From Candidatus Aalborgicola bjergmarkensis (GTDB taxonomy: Bacteria; Pseudomonadota; Gammaproteobacteria; Burkholderiales; Burkholderiaceae_C), in the NCBI GenBank assembly GCA_016708725.1, contig JADJFE010000031.1:1-64000 (forward strand): a stretch of 64,000 nt of DNA, written 5' to 3'. Below the pieces are notes generated by a model. That model saw only the letters and a list, made by a program, of their open reading frames with translations, was not told where the DNA came from and made no database searches. Below are positions 53,139-62,239 of the stretch, piece after piece (within the stretch, counting starts at the first letter, position 1; every line of letters starts with the position of its first letter). The translations under genes and the position numbers were made by a program.

Positions 53139-53805
53139 ATGCCTTTCACACCTCACCATGGCATTCAAACGGCCAAGCCTGCAGATTACCCCCAACTGAT
53201 AGAGGTTCTGATCAAAGCCTTTGATGCGGACCCGCATATCGCATGGCTGATTCGCCGCGATGAAAAAAGAGCAATCGCTTATCGCCAGTTTTTCACCATG
53301 ATGTTGAATGGGCTGGCGCAACCCCATGGCGAGATCTATACGACGGACAACACTCAACAGTGTTGCGCTGTGGTATCCGCCAGGGCGGGGAAAAATTGGT
53401 TTCTTGAAACAGGCCAAAGTGGCGCCCGCGTTTATCGGGGCGGTGGGTTGGAACAGCCTGTTTTCCCGCATGGTGGGGATAGAGAAGATGGAGTACCACC
53501 ACCCACGAGAACCGCACTACTACCTGCAACTGCTCGGAGTGGACCCGGACCATCAGGGCACAGGGGCAGGGCGCGCTTTATTGAAGCCCATGCTGCACAA
53601 GTGTGATGCCCTGCAGACCTGTGCCTATTTAGAGACTGCTAATCCCAACAATGTCGGGTATTACGAGGGCTTTGGGTTTCAAGTCGTTCACTCCATTCAA
53701 ATGCCCGATAAGGGCCCCAAGCTGTGGATGATGAAAAGGCCGCCGCGGCCTGTTGGGAGTGCGCTATCTGGGGTTGCGACGTCATGCGCGTCCATGGCTG
53801 TCTGA
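53139..53805 (+). pseudogene. GNAT-family acetyltransferase, frameshifted
   Basis: The N-terminal part (KPADYPQLIEVLIKAFDADPHIAWLIRR) runs to about 53370. There the frame changes: VALWYPPGRGKIGFLKQ and the acetyl-CoA-binding LLGVDPDHQGTGAGRALLKPML and YYEGFGFQVVH continue one frame over to 53805. Together they form a complete GNAT domain, so a single indel separates them; a sequencing error is possible. Confidence 0.82.
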
Positions 53806-53823
53806 AGAAATTACACCCGTGCC

Positions 53824-54750
53824 ATGACTAAAAAAAATACCCACCACGATCACGATCACGATCACGATCACCACCACGCCCCGGCCAACTTCAACCGCGC
53901 TTTTGCCATTGGCATTGGGCTGAATCTCGCCTTTGTCGGCATCGAGGCTTTTTACGGCTGGAAGATCAACTCCCTGGCCTTGCTGGCCGACGCGGGGCAC
54001 AACCTCAGCGATGTGGCGGGTTTGGTGCTGGCCTGGGGCGGCGCGCTGGCCGGGCGCATTCGGCCCAACCCCCGGCACACCTATGGCTGGAAGCGCGGCA
54101 CCATCCTCGCGGCGTTTGCCAACGCACTCCTGCTGCTGGTGGCCATCGGTGCCTTGATGTGGGAGGCCGTGGAGCGACTCCACTCCGGCGGAGCCGATGC
54201 ATCGGCCCAGGGGCTGACCATGATGGCGGTGGCCGGGGTGGGCATTATGGTCAACGCGGCCACGGCACTGTTGTTTATGCGGGGGCGCGAGACGGACCTG
54301 AACATTCGGGGTGCCTTTTTGCATATGGCAGCCGATGCGCTGGTATCGGCAGGGGTGGTGCTAGCCGGTGCGCTGACCCTGTGGATGCACTGGAACTGGC
54401 TGGACCCGGTGGTGAGCCTGGCGATTGGTGCCGTCATTCTTTGGGGTACCTGGGGTCTCTTCAAAGAGTCCTTGCACCTGCTGTTTGATGGCGTGCCCAG
54501 CAGCGTAGACCCGGTGGCGGTGCGCCAGTGCCTGGAGGGCTTGCCCGGCGTCAGTGCAGTCAGTGATTTGCACATTTGGGCCATGGGCACCTCGCATATT
54601 GCCTTGACCGCCCATTTGGTGATGCCCCACGGTGGCGGGGGCGACGATTTTTTGGAAATGGCCTCCGAGAAGCTGCACGACGACTTTCAGATCAGCCATG
54701 TGACCTTGCAAGTGGCAACGCAAGCGCTTGCAACGCCTTGTGGGGGCTAG
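53824..54750 (+). CDS. Cation diffusion facilitator (CzcD/ZitB-type zinc exporter)
   Basis: 308 residues, six membrane helices. The N-terminal HHDHDHDHDHHH is a metal-binding tract encoded by about four GATCAC units. SLALLADAGHNLSDVAGL and FLHMAADALVSAGVVLAG supply the HxxxD/AxxxD metal sites of helices 2 and 5. The C-terminal cytoplasmic domain contains DLHIWAMGTSHIALTAHL. It exports zinc or related cations. Confidence 0.92.
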   Translation: MTKKNTHHDHDHDHDHHHAPANFNRAFAIGIGLNLAFVGIEAFYGWKINSLALLADAGHNLSDVAGLVLAWGGALAGRIRPNPRHTYGWKRGTILAAFANALLLLVAIGALMWEAVERLHSGGADASAQGLTMMAVAGVGIMVNAATALLFMRGRETDLNIRGAFLHMAADALVSAGVVLAGALTLWMHWNWLDPVVSLAIGAVILWGTWGLFKESLHLLFDGVPSSVDPVAVRQCLEGLPGVSAVSDLHIWAMGTSHIALTAHLVMPHGGGGDDFLEMASEKLHDDFQISHVTLQVATQALATPCGG

Positions 54751-54798
54751 AACGTATGCCACGACTGGATAGTCAAAAGTGCCTCCAGCCCTTATGGA

Positions 54799-54832
54799 GC
54801 GTGCGCAAGCAGCTCCTGAAAATATAGCAAAC
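54799..54832 (-). repeat. Small two-hairpin repeat, copy 13
   Basis: Minus orientation: TTTGCTATATTTTC, then GAGCTGCTTGCGCACGC. Between the zinc exporter and the permease. Confidence 0.6.
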
Positions 54833-54849
54833 AGAAAGCCGGGAGTGTT

Positions 54850-56289
54850 ATGGAACTTGCTTTAACGATGATTCGAGGTGGCACCGGCAGTCTGGCCGCC
54901 TATTTGGCCGCGCATGTGTTGCTGTGCCTGCTGCCCGCATTCTTTATTGCAGGCGCCATGGCCGCCCTGATCCCCAAGGCCAGCATCACGCGCTGGCTCG
55001 GGCGCAACACGCCGGCCTACGTGTCGTACCCGGCGGCGGCGGTGGCAGGTTCTTTGATTGCCGTTTGTTCGTGCACCATCGTGCCGCTGTTTGCCGGTAT
55101 TTACAAAAAAGGCGCGGGCATTGGCCCGGCCATCACCTTTTTGTTTTTTGCCCCGGCGGGCAACATCATGGCGCTGGCATATACCGGCAGCATTCTGGGG
55201 CCAGAGTTTGCGATTGCGCGGCTGGTGTTGTGCCTGTTGTTTGGTGTTGGTATCGGCATGTTGATGGCCATGATTTTTTGGCGCGAAGATGCCAGCCATG
55301 ATGCACAAACCGATCAACTGTTTGCCGCAACGGCCCAGATAGCACCCGCTGCTCTTGGAGTGTTGTTGTCGCTGGTGGGGCTGTTGATTGCAGGTACCCT
55401 GAAGTTGTGGCCCTTAACCTCCACCGTTTTTGCCCTGGATTTGCCCTTGCCGTGGGCGCAGACCTGGCAGGCCACCTTGCTGGAATGGGTGCCGTTTGAT
55501 GCTACCAAAGGCGAAGAAGGGGTCAGCTTTCAGGGCTCGGTGTTGATCGGCCTGCTGCTGCTGATCGCGCTGACCGCCTGGCAAGGACTGGAAAACATTG
55601 TTGAAGGTGCCAACCGCTGGACCTGGGTGGCACTGGGTCTTACGGCTGCCACCTTGCTGGTGGCTGCCATGCGGCTAACACCCGGCGTGGAAACCCTGCA
55701 AGTTGCTTTCACAGGCCGGTTCTTCGGCGTGGCGCTGGCCTTGTGGGCGGTGGGGCACTTCGCCCATCAGTTGGCGGCAGACGACTGGCGGGCTTGGCTT
55801 TGGGAAGCCTGGCGCTTTGTGAAGCAGATTTTTGCCCTGCTGGTGCTGGGCGTTTTTATTGTTGGCATGGTGCGCCAGGTGATCCGCCCCGAATGGATTG
55901 AAAGTCTGGCGGGAAGCAACACGGTACCGGCCAACGCGGTGGCGGTGGGTTTTGGCGTTTTCATGTACTTCCCCACGCTGGTCGAAGTGCCGGTGGCGCG
56001 CATGTTTCTCGATCTTGGCATGCACCCTGGCCCGCTCTTGGCTTACCTGATGGCTGACCCTGAACTCAGTTTGCAAAGCATGCTGATGGTGAGCGCCGTG
56101 ATCGCCCGCACCAAAACGCTCACCTACGTGGGCCTGGTGGCGGTGTTCAGCGTTTGTGCGGGGTTGATCTACGGCGCCTGGGTCGATGGCGCGGGTTGGT
56201 GGCCTTTGGCCACTGCATTGGGACTGTTTTTGGTGCTGTTGATCGGCTCACTGGCGTGGTACAGGCACCGTCGGCTGATGCCTGATTGA
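54850..56289 (+). CDS. Permease, ArsP/DUF318 family
   Basis: 479 residues, about ten membrane helices. AGSLIAVCSCTIVPLFAGIYKKGAGIGPAITFLFFAPAGNI with the CSC motif, and its weaker second half near PTLVEVPVARMFLDLGMHPGPLLAYLM, mark the two-repeat permease family (ArsP_1/DUF318). Relatives export organoarsenicals or are of unknown substrate. It lies 30 bases upstream of a CxxC thioredoxin-like gene, a common pairing for this family. Confidence 0.85.
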   Translation: MELALTMIRGGTGSLAAYLAAHVLLCLLPAFFIAGAMAALIPKASITRWLGRNTPAYVSYPAAAVAGSLIAVCSCTIVPLFAGIYKKGAGIGPAITFLFFAPAGNIMALAYTGSILGPEFAIARLVLCLLFGVGIGMLMAMIFWREDASHDAQTDQLFAATAQIAPAALGVLLSLVGLLIAGTLKLWPLTSTVFALDLPLPWAQTWQATLLEWVPFDATKGEEGVSFQGSVLIGLLLLIALTAWQGLENIVEGANRWTWVALGLTAATLLVAAMRLTPGVETLQVAFTGRFFGVALALWAVGHFAHQLAADDWRAWLWEAWRFVKQIFALLVLGVFIVGMVRQVIRPEWIESLAGSNTVPANAVAVGFGVFMYFPTLVEVPVARMFLDLGMHPGPLLAYLMADPELSLQSMLMVSAVIARTKTLTYVGLVAVFSVCAGLIYGAWVDGAGWWPLATALGLFLVLLIGSLAWYRHRRLMPD

Positions 56290-56319
56290 CCCTGATTTTT
56301 TATCCAAAGGAGAACTGCT

Positions 56320-56556
56320 GTGTTAAACGTCAAAATTTTGGGACCTGGGTGTGCCAACTGCAAAAAGCTGGAGGCCGTGGCCAGAGAGGCGGCCAGCGCC
56401 GCCGGGGTGCAAGCGGAGTTTGAAAAGGTGTCCGACATGAAGCAGATCATGCGGTATGACCTGTTAAGCACGCCCGGCCTGGTTATCAATGACACACTGG
56501 TCAGCAGTGGGCGCATTCCGACGATGGCAGAAGTGCAGAAGTGGTTATGCGCCTGA
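56320..56556 (+). CDS. Thioredoxin-like redox-active disulfide protein
   Basis: 78 residues from a GTG with an AAGGAG ribosome site. VKILGPGCANCKKLEAVAREA has the CxxC redox pair; STPGLVINDTLVSSGRIP supplies the cis-Pro. This is the TIGR00412 small thioredoxin-fold family. Probably works with the permease upstream. Confidence 0.9.
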   Translation: MLNVKILGPGCANCKKLEAVAREAASAAGVQAEFEKVSDMKQIMRYDLLSTPGLVINDTLVSSGRIPTMAEVQKWLCA

Positions 56557-56574
56557 AACGATAGCGACTATCGG

Positions 56575-56750
56575 ATGCCCGCGCGCGGCACATGCCACCC
56601 GCCAGGCTTTTAACGACGCCCTCATTCAGGACGGCGACGCATGGATGGACATGATCAAGTCACGTAAGCTGACATTGCATACCTACCACACCGACATTGC
56701 ATCGGGTATCGCGGCTGACATCTCGACCCGCTTTTACCCCGCATTGGAAA
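56575..56750 (+). pseudogene. Fragment of a HI0074-like HEPN (nucleotidyltransferase-partner) protein
   Basis: ATRQAFNDALIQDGDAWMDMIKSRKLTLHTYHTDIASGIAADI is the C-terminal half of the HI0074/TIGR01987 HEPN family (the xxLTxHTY motif). There is no start and no N-terminal half; it ends at the trpB2 stop. It is a remnant of an MNT-HEPN pair. Confidence 0.6.
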
Positions 56751-56753
56751 TGA

Positions 56754-58124
56754 CTACGCCGCCACCGGCACGTTCGGCAATTCCGCCAGCGCTTGCGACA
56801 GTTCGCGTTCGTCGTAGCCTTCATCGGTTAGTTCACCGGCAAAAAACTTCTGGTACGAGGCCATGTCAAAGTGGCCGTGGCCAGACAGGCAAAACAAAAT
56901 GGTTTCGGCCTTGCCTTCGCGCTTGCAGCGCAGCGCCTCGGCAATGGCACCCTTGACGGCGTGGTTGGACTCGGGCGCGGGCACGATGCCCTCGTTGCGG
57001 GCAAACAGCACACCGGCCTCAAAACACTCCACCTGGTTGTAGGCCACGGCCTCCAGCAAGCCCAGCTCTTTGCAGTGCGACACCAGCGGTGCCATGCCGT
57101 GGTAACGCAGGCCACCGGCGTGGAAGCCTGGCGGCGTAAAGCTGCTGCCCAGGGTGTGCATTTTGGACAGCGGTGTCATGTGGCCGGTGTCGCCAAAGTC
57201 GTAGGCGTATTTGCCGCGGGTGAGCGAGGGGCAGGCCGCTGGCTCCACCGCCACAATGCGCGACTTTTCGCCACCGCGCAGGCCGTGGCCGATAAACGGA
57301 AAGGCAATGCCTGCAAAGTTGGAGCCGCCACCGGCGCAGCCAATCACCACATCGGGCCAGTCGTTGGCCATCTTCATCTGCTCCATGGCCTCCTGGCCAA
57401 TGATGGTCTGGTGCAGCAGCACGTGGTTAAGCACTGAGCCCAGTGCGTACTTGGTGTCGTCGCGCTGCGCGGCCAGCTCCACCGCCTCGCTGATGGCAAT
57501 GCCCAGGCTACCGGGGTGGTTGGGGTGGCTGGCCAGCACCGAACGGCCATAAGCCGTTTCGTTAGAGGGCGATGCCACGCAGCGCGCGCCGTAAGTCTCC
57601 ATCACGGCACGGCGGTAAGGCTTCTGGTCGTACGACACGCGCACCTGGTACACCTCCACCTGCAAGCCGTAGAGCGAACCGGCAAACGACAAGGATGTGC
57701 CCCACTGCCCGGCGCCAGTCTCGGTTACCAGGCGTTTGGTGCCCGCTTGCTGGTTGTAAAAGGCCTGCGGCACCGCCGTGTTGGGCTTGTGGCTACCGGC
57801 GGGGCTGACGCCTTCGTACTTGTAATAAATCTTGGCCGGGGTGCCCAGGGCTTTTTCCAGGCGGTGGGCGCGGTACAGCGGTGCCGGGCGCCACAGGCGA
57901 AACACGTCGCGCACCGGCTCGGGGATTTCGATCTCGCGCTCCTGGCTGACCTCTTGCATGATCAGCTCCATGGGGAACAGCGGCGCCAGGTCGTTGGGGC
58001 CCACGGGCTGCAGCGTGCCGGGGTGCAGCACGGCCGGGGCGGGTGTGGGCAGGTCGGCCTGGATGTTGTACCAGAAGCGCGGCATCTGGTTTTCGTCGAG
58101 CAGGTATTTGGTTTGTTGGCTCAT
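56754..58124 (-). CDS. TrpB2-type tryptophan synthase beta chain-like protein
   Basis: 456 residues, the length of the TrpB2 branch (TIGR01415) rather than TrpB1. The PLP lysine lies in VSPAGSHKPNTAVPQAFY, and the phosphate loop is GCAGGGSNFAGIAFPF. It condenses indole and serine, or salvages indole; it may act without TrpA. No other trp gene is near. Confidence 0.92.
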   Translation of the reverse strand: MSQQTKYLLDENQMPRFWYNIQADLPTPAPAVLHPGTLQPVGPNDLAPLFPMELIMQEVSQEREIEIPEPVRDVFRLWRPAPLYRAHRLEKALGTPAKIYYKYEGVSPAGSHKPNTAVPQAFYNQQAGTKRLVTETGAGQWGTSLSFAGSLYGLQVEVYQVRVSYDQKPYRRAVMETYGARCVASPSNETAYGRSVLASHPNHPGSLGIAISEAVELAAQRDDTKYALGSVLNHVLLHQTIIGQEAMEQMKMANDWPDVVIGCAGGGSNFAGIAFPFIGHGLRGGEKSRIVAVEPAACPSLTRGKYAYDFGDTGHMTPLSKMHTLGSSFTPPGFHAGGLRYHGMAPLVSHCKELGLLEAVAYNQVECFEAGVLFARNEGIVPAPESNHAVKGAIAEALRCKREGKAETILFCLSGHGHFDMASYQKFFAGELTDEGYDERELSQALAELPNVPVAA

Positions 58125-58293
58125 GGTGTCTCCTCGTTGTGACGGGTTTTTTTGGGCGTTGTTGTGCAACGCGTTGCAGTATCGCACCGCCGTCGTGCCA
58201 CTTTGGCCTGCGCGCACTGGTGGGGCTTGCGCTGCGTCAAAGGCTACCAATCGAACCGCCAGCGCGTCTACCGGATCGGCTGGCAACGGGGAC

Positions 58294-61200
58294 TCACCGC
58301 TCCCCCAAACTCAACTCCGCCAGCGGCGTCCAGTCCGCCTCGGCCTGCACCAGCTTGGCCCCGCCCAAAAACAGACGCTCGGGCGGCAGCTTCTGGTTAG
58401 CCAAATAGTCCCTGACCGCCACGCCGCGTTGCAGGGCCAGAGCCTGCGCCGCATCGGTGGTGACTTGCATGTTGGCCATTAGCAGCGTTTCCATCTCCGC
58501 CACGCTGATGTCTTTGGCCAGACCCACCAGATTGCGGGGTTTGGTAATGTCGGCACGGCGGTACACGGCTTTGAGTAGCACCGGGTATTCGGCCTCGCCC
58601 AGCGCACCGGCGGTGCCGCCATCGTTGCTGGTTACGCTGGCACGGCGGCGTTTTTCGCTTAGCAGCAAGGCGTGCAGGCGTTGGCGTTTGAGTGCGTCGC
58701 GCTCCCCATCCAGTGCGGCCGAGCCCGTCACCGTCATCTTCAGGGCGGTCCGGTCGGTCAGGGCCTTGGCAATTTTGTCCAGGCTGGTTTTGGCCTCGGG
58801 CGAAAGGGTGCTGCTGCCGGGGGCAAAACGCACACTGCCCATTTCATCGGCGCTGCCCCCTACGGCATTGGCCAGCAGACTGAACGGGGCCGAGACGGCT
58901 TTCACGATCAGGTTGCCAATCAGTTTGAAGATGAGGGCGCCAATTTTGAACTCGGGGTCGTTGAGCGAGCCGCTGATGGGCAGGTTGATGTCGATCACGC
59001 CATGGCGGTCGGCCAGCAGGGCCACGGCCAGTTTGACCGGCAGGCTGGCCGGGGCGCCCTCCACCTTGTCGCCAAAGCTCAGCTGGTTGAGCACCAGCTG
59101 GTTGCGCGCGGTGAGCTGGCCGTTGGGTGCCACGGTGTAGCCCACGTCCATGCTGAGTTTGCCGCGGGTGATGCCGTAACCGGCGTATTTGACGGCGTAG
59201 GGCGACAGCGGCGGCAGCTCCAGGTCGCGCACGCGGCCCTGGATGTCCAGCGCCAATGGCTTGGCCAGGGGGTTGAGTTTGCCGGTGATCTCCAGCTGCG
59301 CGGTGCCTTCGGCGCGGCCGCGCAGGTCCAGATCGGCGAGTTGCACCACGCCGCTTTGGGCTACGGACGAGAAGCCGCCCAGGCGCCCGGTCAGTTCACT
59401 CAGGTCGGCGGTGTAGTTGGGTTTGATAAAACGGTCGGCAAACAGCACTTTGCCATGCACCAGGCTGATGGGGCCCATCTGGATGATGGCCTCGGGCGTA
59501 TTGCCTGGCGTTGCGGCGGCGGCGCTTGAAGGGGTGGCAGAACTTGCCGCTGGGGCTTCGCCCTGTGCGGGTGGCGGGCTTGCAGTGTCTTTTTTGACCA
59601 GATCCTGCAGATTGATGCGCCCTTTTTCATTCACGATGACGTGGGCAAAAAAGTCGCTCAGGGTGGCCTCGCGCACCGTTAGCTGCGTGGCGGTGCCGGG
59701 GGCCATGGCCAGTTGGATGCCGGGCACGTTGAGCGCCCGCCAGCTCAACAGTTCTTCACCCACATTCAGATCGGTGTCGCTGCCCAGCACGCTGTTGGCG
59801 CGAAAGTCTTCCAGTGTGCCGTCGCCTTGCAGACCGAGCTGGGTGCCGGTGGCCCGCTTGGCATACTGCAACTGGCCGCTGAAGCTGGTGTCGGCGCGCA
59901 GCAGTTGCAGGTTGAGATGGCTGGCAAAGTAGGGGGCGATGGCGTGCACCGGCAGGTCGTGGGCCTCCAGGCTGCCCTGCAAGTCCAGCGGGGCCCACAT
60001 GGCGCTGCCTTTGAAGGCCAGGGTGCCGGGCTCGGTACGACCGGCCTTGATGCGGGCCGACAGCGTCAGGGGCGTGGGCTTGGTGCCATCCAGCGTGGCG
60101 TTTTGCAGCGCCAGGTTCAGCTCCGACACCGCCAGGCGCACCCGTCGGGGGGTGGTGCTGCGGTCGAGGTAGGCCACGGTGCCGTCGTGCACCAACAGGT
60201 CGTCTACCGCCACGCTCCAGGGTGTGGTGTGGGCTGCGACAGGGGCGCTGGCTGGAACGACGGCCGCCGCCGGGGGCGGTGCACGGGGGCTGTCCGTTGC
60301 GTTGCTGGCATCGGCCGTGGGGGGTGCGCCAGTGGGGGGGAACCACGTCTGTGTCATCCACTGGCCATCGGCGTCGCGCTCTACCCGCAGGTTGGGTGCG
60401 CGCAGGGCCAGCGTGCCCAGGTGCACGCGGCGCTTTTCCAGGTCGATCCGGGCGTTGCCCAGCTCCAGCGACTGGAAGCGGGGCCAGTCGCCGGCCTCAC
60501 CGGCGTGCAGGGCGGTATCGCGCAGCGCCAGACGCTGCACCGTGAGCTGCACCCCTTCGGGGCGCCACTGGGCCTGTGCCTGGGCTTGCAGCGTGCCAGT
60601 CAGTTGCGGCACCAGAAATGGCGCCAGGTACGGCCCCATGCTGGCCAGGGCGAAATCCTGCAGGGTGGCGTGTACGGTGCCGCTGTGGTGGCTGCCCTGG
60701 CCGTCAAACTGCAGTTGTGCGGGTTTGCCCTTCAGTGCCAGTGCCATTGATCCGGAGAACGCTGCCGGGGCAGCACCTGCATCCAATGGCCAGCGCACGG
60801 CCTTGGCCTGGAGCGCGACCCCGGTCAGGGTGTGCGCCGTTGGGGGGTGGGTGCTGTCGTCCGTCCAATGGATGGTGCCCTGTGTTAGCGCCATCTGCGC
60901 CAGCGCCAGTTGCCAGCCCGCAGGGGCTGGTTTTTGAGGGTCATTTTGGCCGTTTACGCCCGCTGGGTGTGCGGATGCAGCTACTGTTTTGGTAGCATTT
61001 TGGGCGGGTTTGGTGTGGCTGAAATCCCAGTTCAGCTGGCCGCTGCGGCTGCGGTGGGCCCACAGCTGGAGGCCGGTGATCTCCAGCGACGCCAACTGCG
61101 CCACGTTGTCGAGCGGGCGCACATCGTCCAGCACGGCCTGGATGGATGGCACCTCCAGCAGTGCATTGCCGTGGGTATCGGCAAGGGCCAGTTGTGTGAC

Positions 61201-62040
61201 GGCCACGCGGCCCGATACCGACAGCGCCGCCTGGGGTGCCCGGGCAAAGTGCATGTGCAGGTCGGTGTCCAGCACCGCGCTGCGGGGCTGCACCGGCAGT
61301 TTGGCGGGCCAGTACGCCAGGTAGGGCGCCAGGTCCATGGCGGTGATTTTTACCTGCGCTTCGCCTTTGCGGGTGCTGGCAAACGGGGTGCCTTGGGCGG
61401 TGCTGTCAAAGGCGCTGCCGTTGAGTTCGAACGCCAGGTGCGGCTGCACCGTGACGTCGCGCGTGGCCTCCAGGTTGCTCAAAAAAGGCAGCGTCACATG
61501 CAGCTGGCGCAGGGTGTGGTGTTGCGCCACCGGCTGGTCGTCAAAGTGCACGGCACCGTTGCGCAGCTCCAGGTTGTAAAGCGCAAAACGCAGCGGCGCT
61601 GGCGCCGCGTCCGGCCCGGGTGCCGGGGCTCTTGCACGCAGGCGCTCCACGATGTCGTCCACATCGTAGCGCCCGCTGCCGGTGCGGGTCAGGTGCAGTG
61701 TGGGCGACTCCACCACCACCGCGTCCAGCACCGGGCCCAGTCGCGCCAGGGATTGCAGCTCGGCGTCTACATAGACCCGCTGCAGCGTCAGCTGGCGGGT
61801 TTTGCCATCGGCGCTGGCAAGGGCCAGGTCGCTCAGCGTGAGTTCCAGCGACCAGGGCCTGAAATCCACCGCGCCAACGGTGAGTGCGCGGCCCAGCGCT
61901 GCGCTGCCACGGACCTCGATCAGGTGTGTGAGCAGCGCAGGCGTGGCCAACCAGGCCGTGGCCCACAGGACCAGCACTCCGGTGAGGCTGTAGAGGACAA
62001 AGCGTTTGTAGCGGTGGGTGCGTGCGGAAAAAGATTGCAT
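58294..62040 (-). CDS. DUF748 / AsmA-like envelope protein
   Basis: 1248 residues. One N-terminal membrane helix (about 13-33, FVLYSLTGVLVLWATAWLA) followed by long beta-rich AsmA/DUF748 repeats in the periplasm (YVDAELQSL, VSELNLALQN, DLDLRGRAEGTAQLEITGKLNP). It ends with an OmpA-like segment (VRFAPGSSTLSPEAKTSLDKIAKAL) and a conserved LPPERLFLGGAKL. Such proteins form hydrophobic grooves that may carry lipids across the periplasm. A diverged two-hairpin repeat is translated in frame at 60970-61005 (NATKTVAASAH). Confidence 0.85.
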   Translation of the reverse strand: MQSFSARTHRYKRFVLYSLTGVLVLWATAWLATPALLTHLIEVRGSAALGRALTVGAVDFRPWSLELTLSDLALASADGKTRQLTLQRVYVDAELQSLARLGPVLDAVVVESPTLHLTRTGSGRYDVDDIVERLRARAPAPGPDAAPAPLRFALYNLELRNGAVHFDDQPVAQHHTLRQLHVTLPFLSNLEATRDVTVQPHLAFELNGSAFDSTAQGTPFASTRKGEAQVKITAMDLAPYLAYWPAKLPVQPRSAVLDTDLHMHFARAPQAALSVSGRVAVTQLALADTHGNALLEVPSIQAVLDDVRPLDNVAQLASLEITGLQLWAHRSRSGQLNWDFSHTKPAQNATKTVAASAHPAGVNGQNDPQKPAPAGWQLALAQMALTQGTIHWTDDSTHPPTAHTLTGVALQAKAVRWPLDAGAAPAAFSGSMALALKGKPAQLQFDGQGSHHSGTVHATLQDFALASMGPYLAPFLVPQLTGTLQAQAQAQWRPEGVQLTVQRLALRDTALHAGEAGDWPRFQSLELGNARIDLEKRRVHLGTLALRAPNLRVERDADGQWMTQTWFPPTGAPPTADASNATDSPRAPPPAAAVVPASAPVAAHTTPWSVAVDDLLVHDGTVAYLDRSTTPRRVRLAVSELNLALQNATLDGTKPTPLTLSARIKAGRTEPGTLAFKGSAMWAPLDLQGSLEAHDLPVHAIAPYFASHLNLQLLRADTSFSGQLQYAKRATGTQLGLQGDGTLEDFRANSVLGSDTDLNVGEELLSWRALNVPGIQLAMAPGTATQLTVREATLSDFFAHVIVNEKGRINLQDLVKKDTASPPPAQGEAPAASSATPSSAAAATPGNTPEAIIQMGPISLVHGKVLFADRFIKPNYTADLSELTGRLGGFSSVAQSGVVQLADLDLRGRAEGTAQLEITGKLNPLAKPLALDIQGRVRDLELPPLSPYAVKYAGYGITRGKLSMDVGYTVAPNGQLTARNQLVLNQLSFGDKVEGAPASLPVKLAVALLADRHGVIDINLPISGSLNDPEFKIGALIFKLIGNLIVKAVSAPFSLLANAVGGSADEMGSVRFAPGSSTLSPEAKTSLDKIAKALTDRTALKMTVTGSAALDGERDALKRQRLHALLLSEKRRRASVTSNDGGTAGALGEAEYPVLLKAVYRRADITKPRNLVGLAKDISVAEMETLLMANMQVTTDAAQALALQRGVAVRDYLANQKLPPERLFLGGAKLVQAEADWTPLAELSLGER
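60970..61005 (-). repeat. Small two-hairpin repeat, copy 14 (diverged), inside the DUF748 gene
   Basis: Minus orientation: AATGCTACCAAAACAGTAGCTGCATCC, with the loop longer than usual; the second hairpin is lost. Confidence 0.5.
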
Positions 62041-62239
62041 GGAGGGGCCATTGATGGAAAAACCCGCACACGGTGCGCCATGTCGGGTGGCAAATTGTGC
62101 ACGGACGGTGTTACATGGCCCGCAGGCAGGGATTGCCTTGGGGCCAGATCGGGATTTTTTGGGGTTCTTTCGGGTTGTGCCCGGGCCGTGGCAGTGCGAT
62201 ACTGACTGTACGGCGGCTGGACCTATTGATTGCGCCACT

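Noticed and set aside
53836..53880. CRISPR-like direct repeats
   Set aside because: The repeats are six bases long, contiguous and translated as His-Asp; there are no spacers or cas genes.
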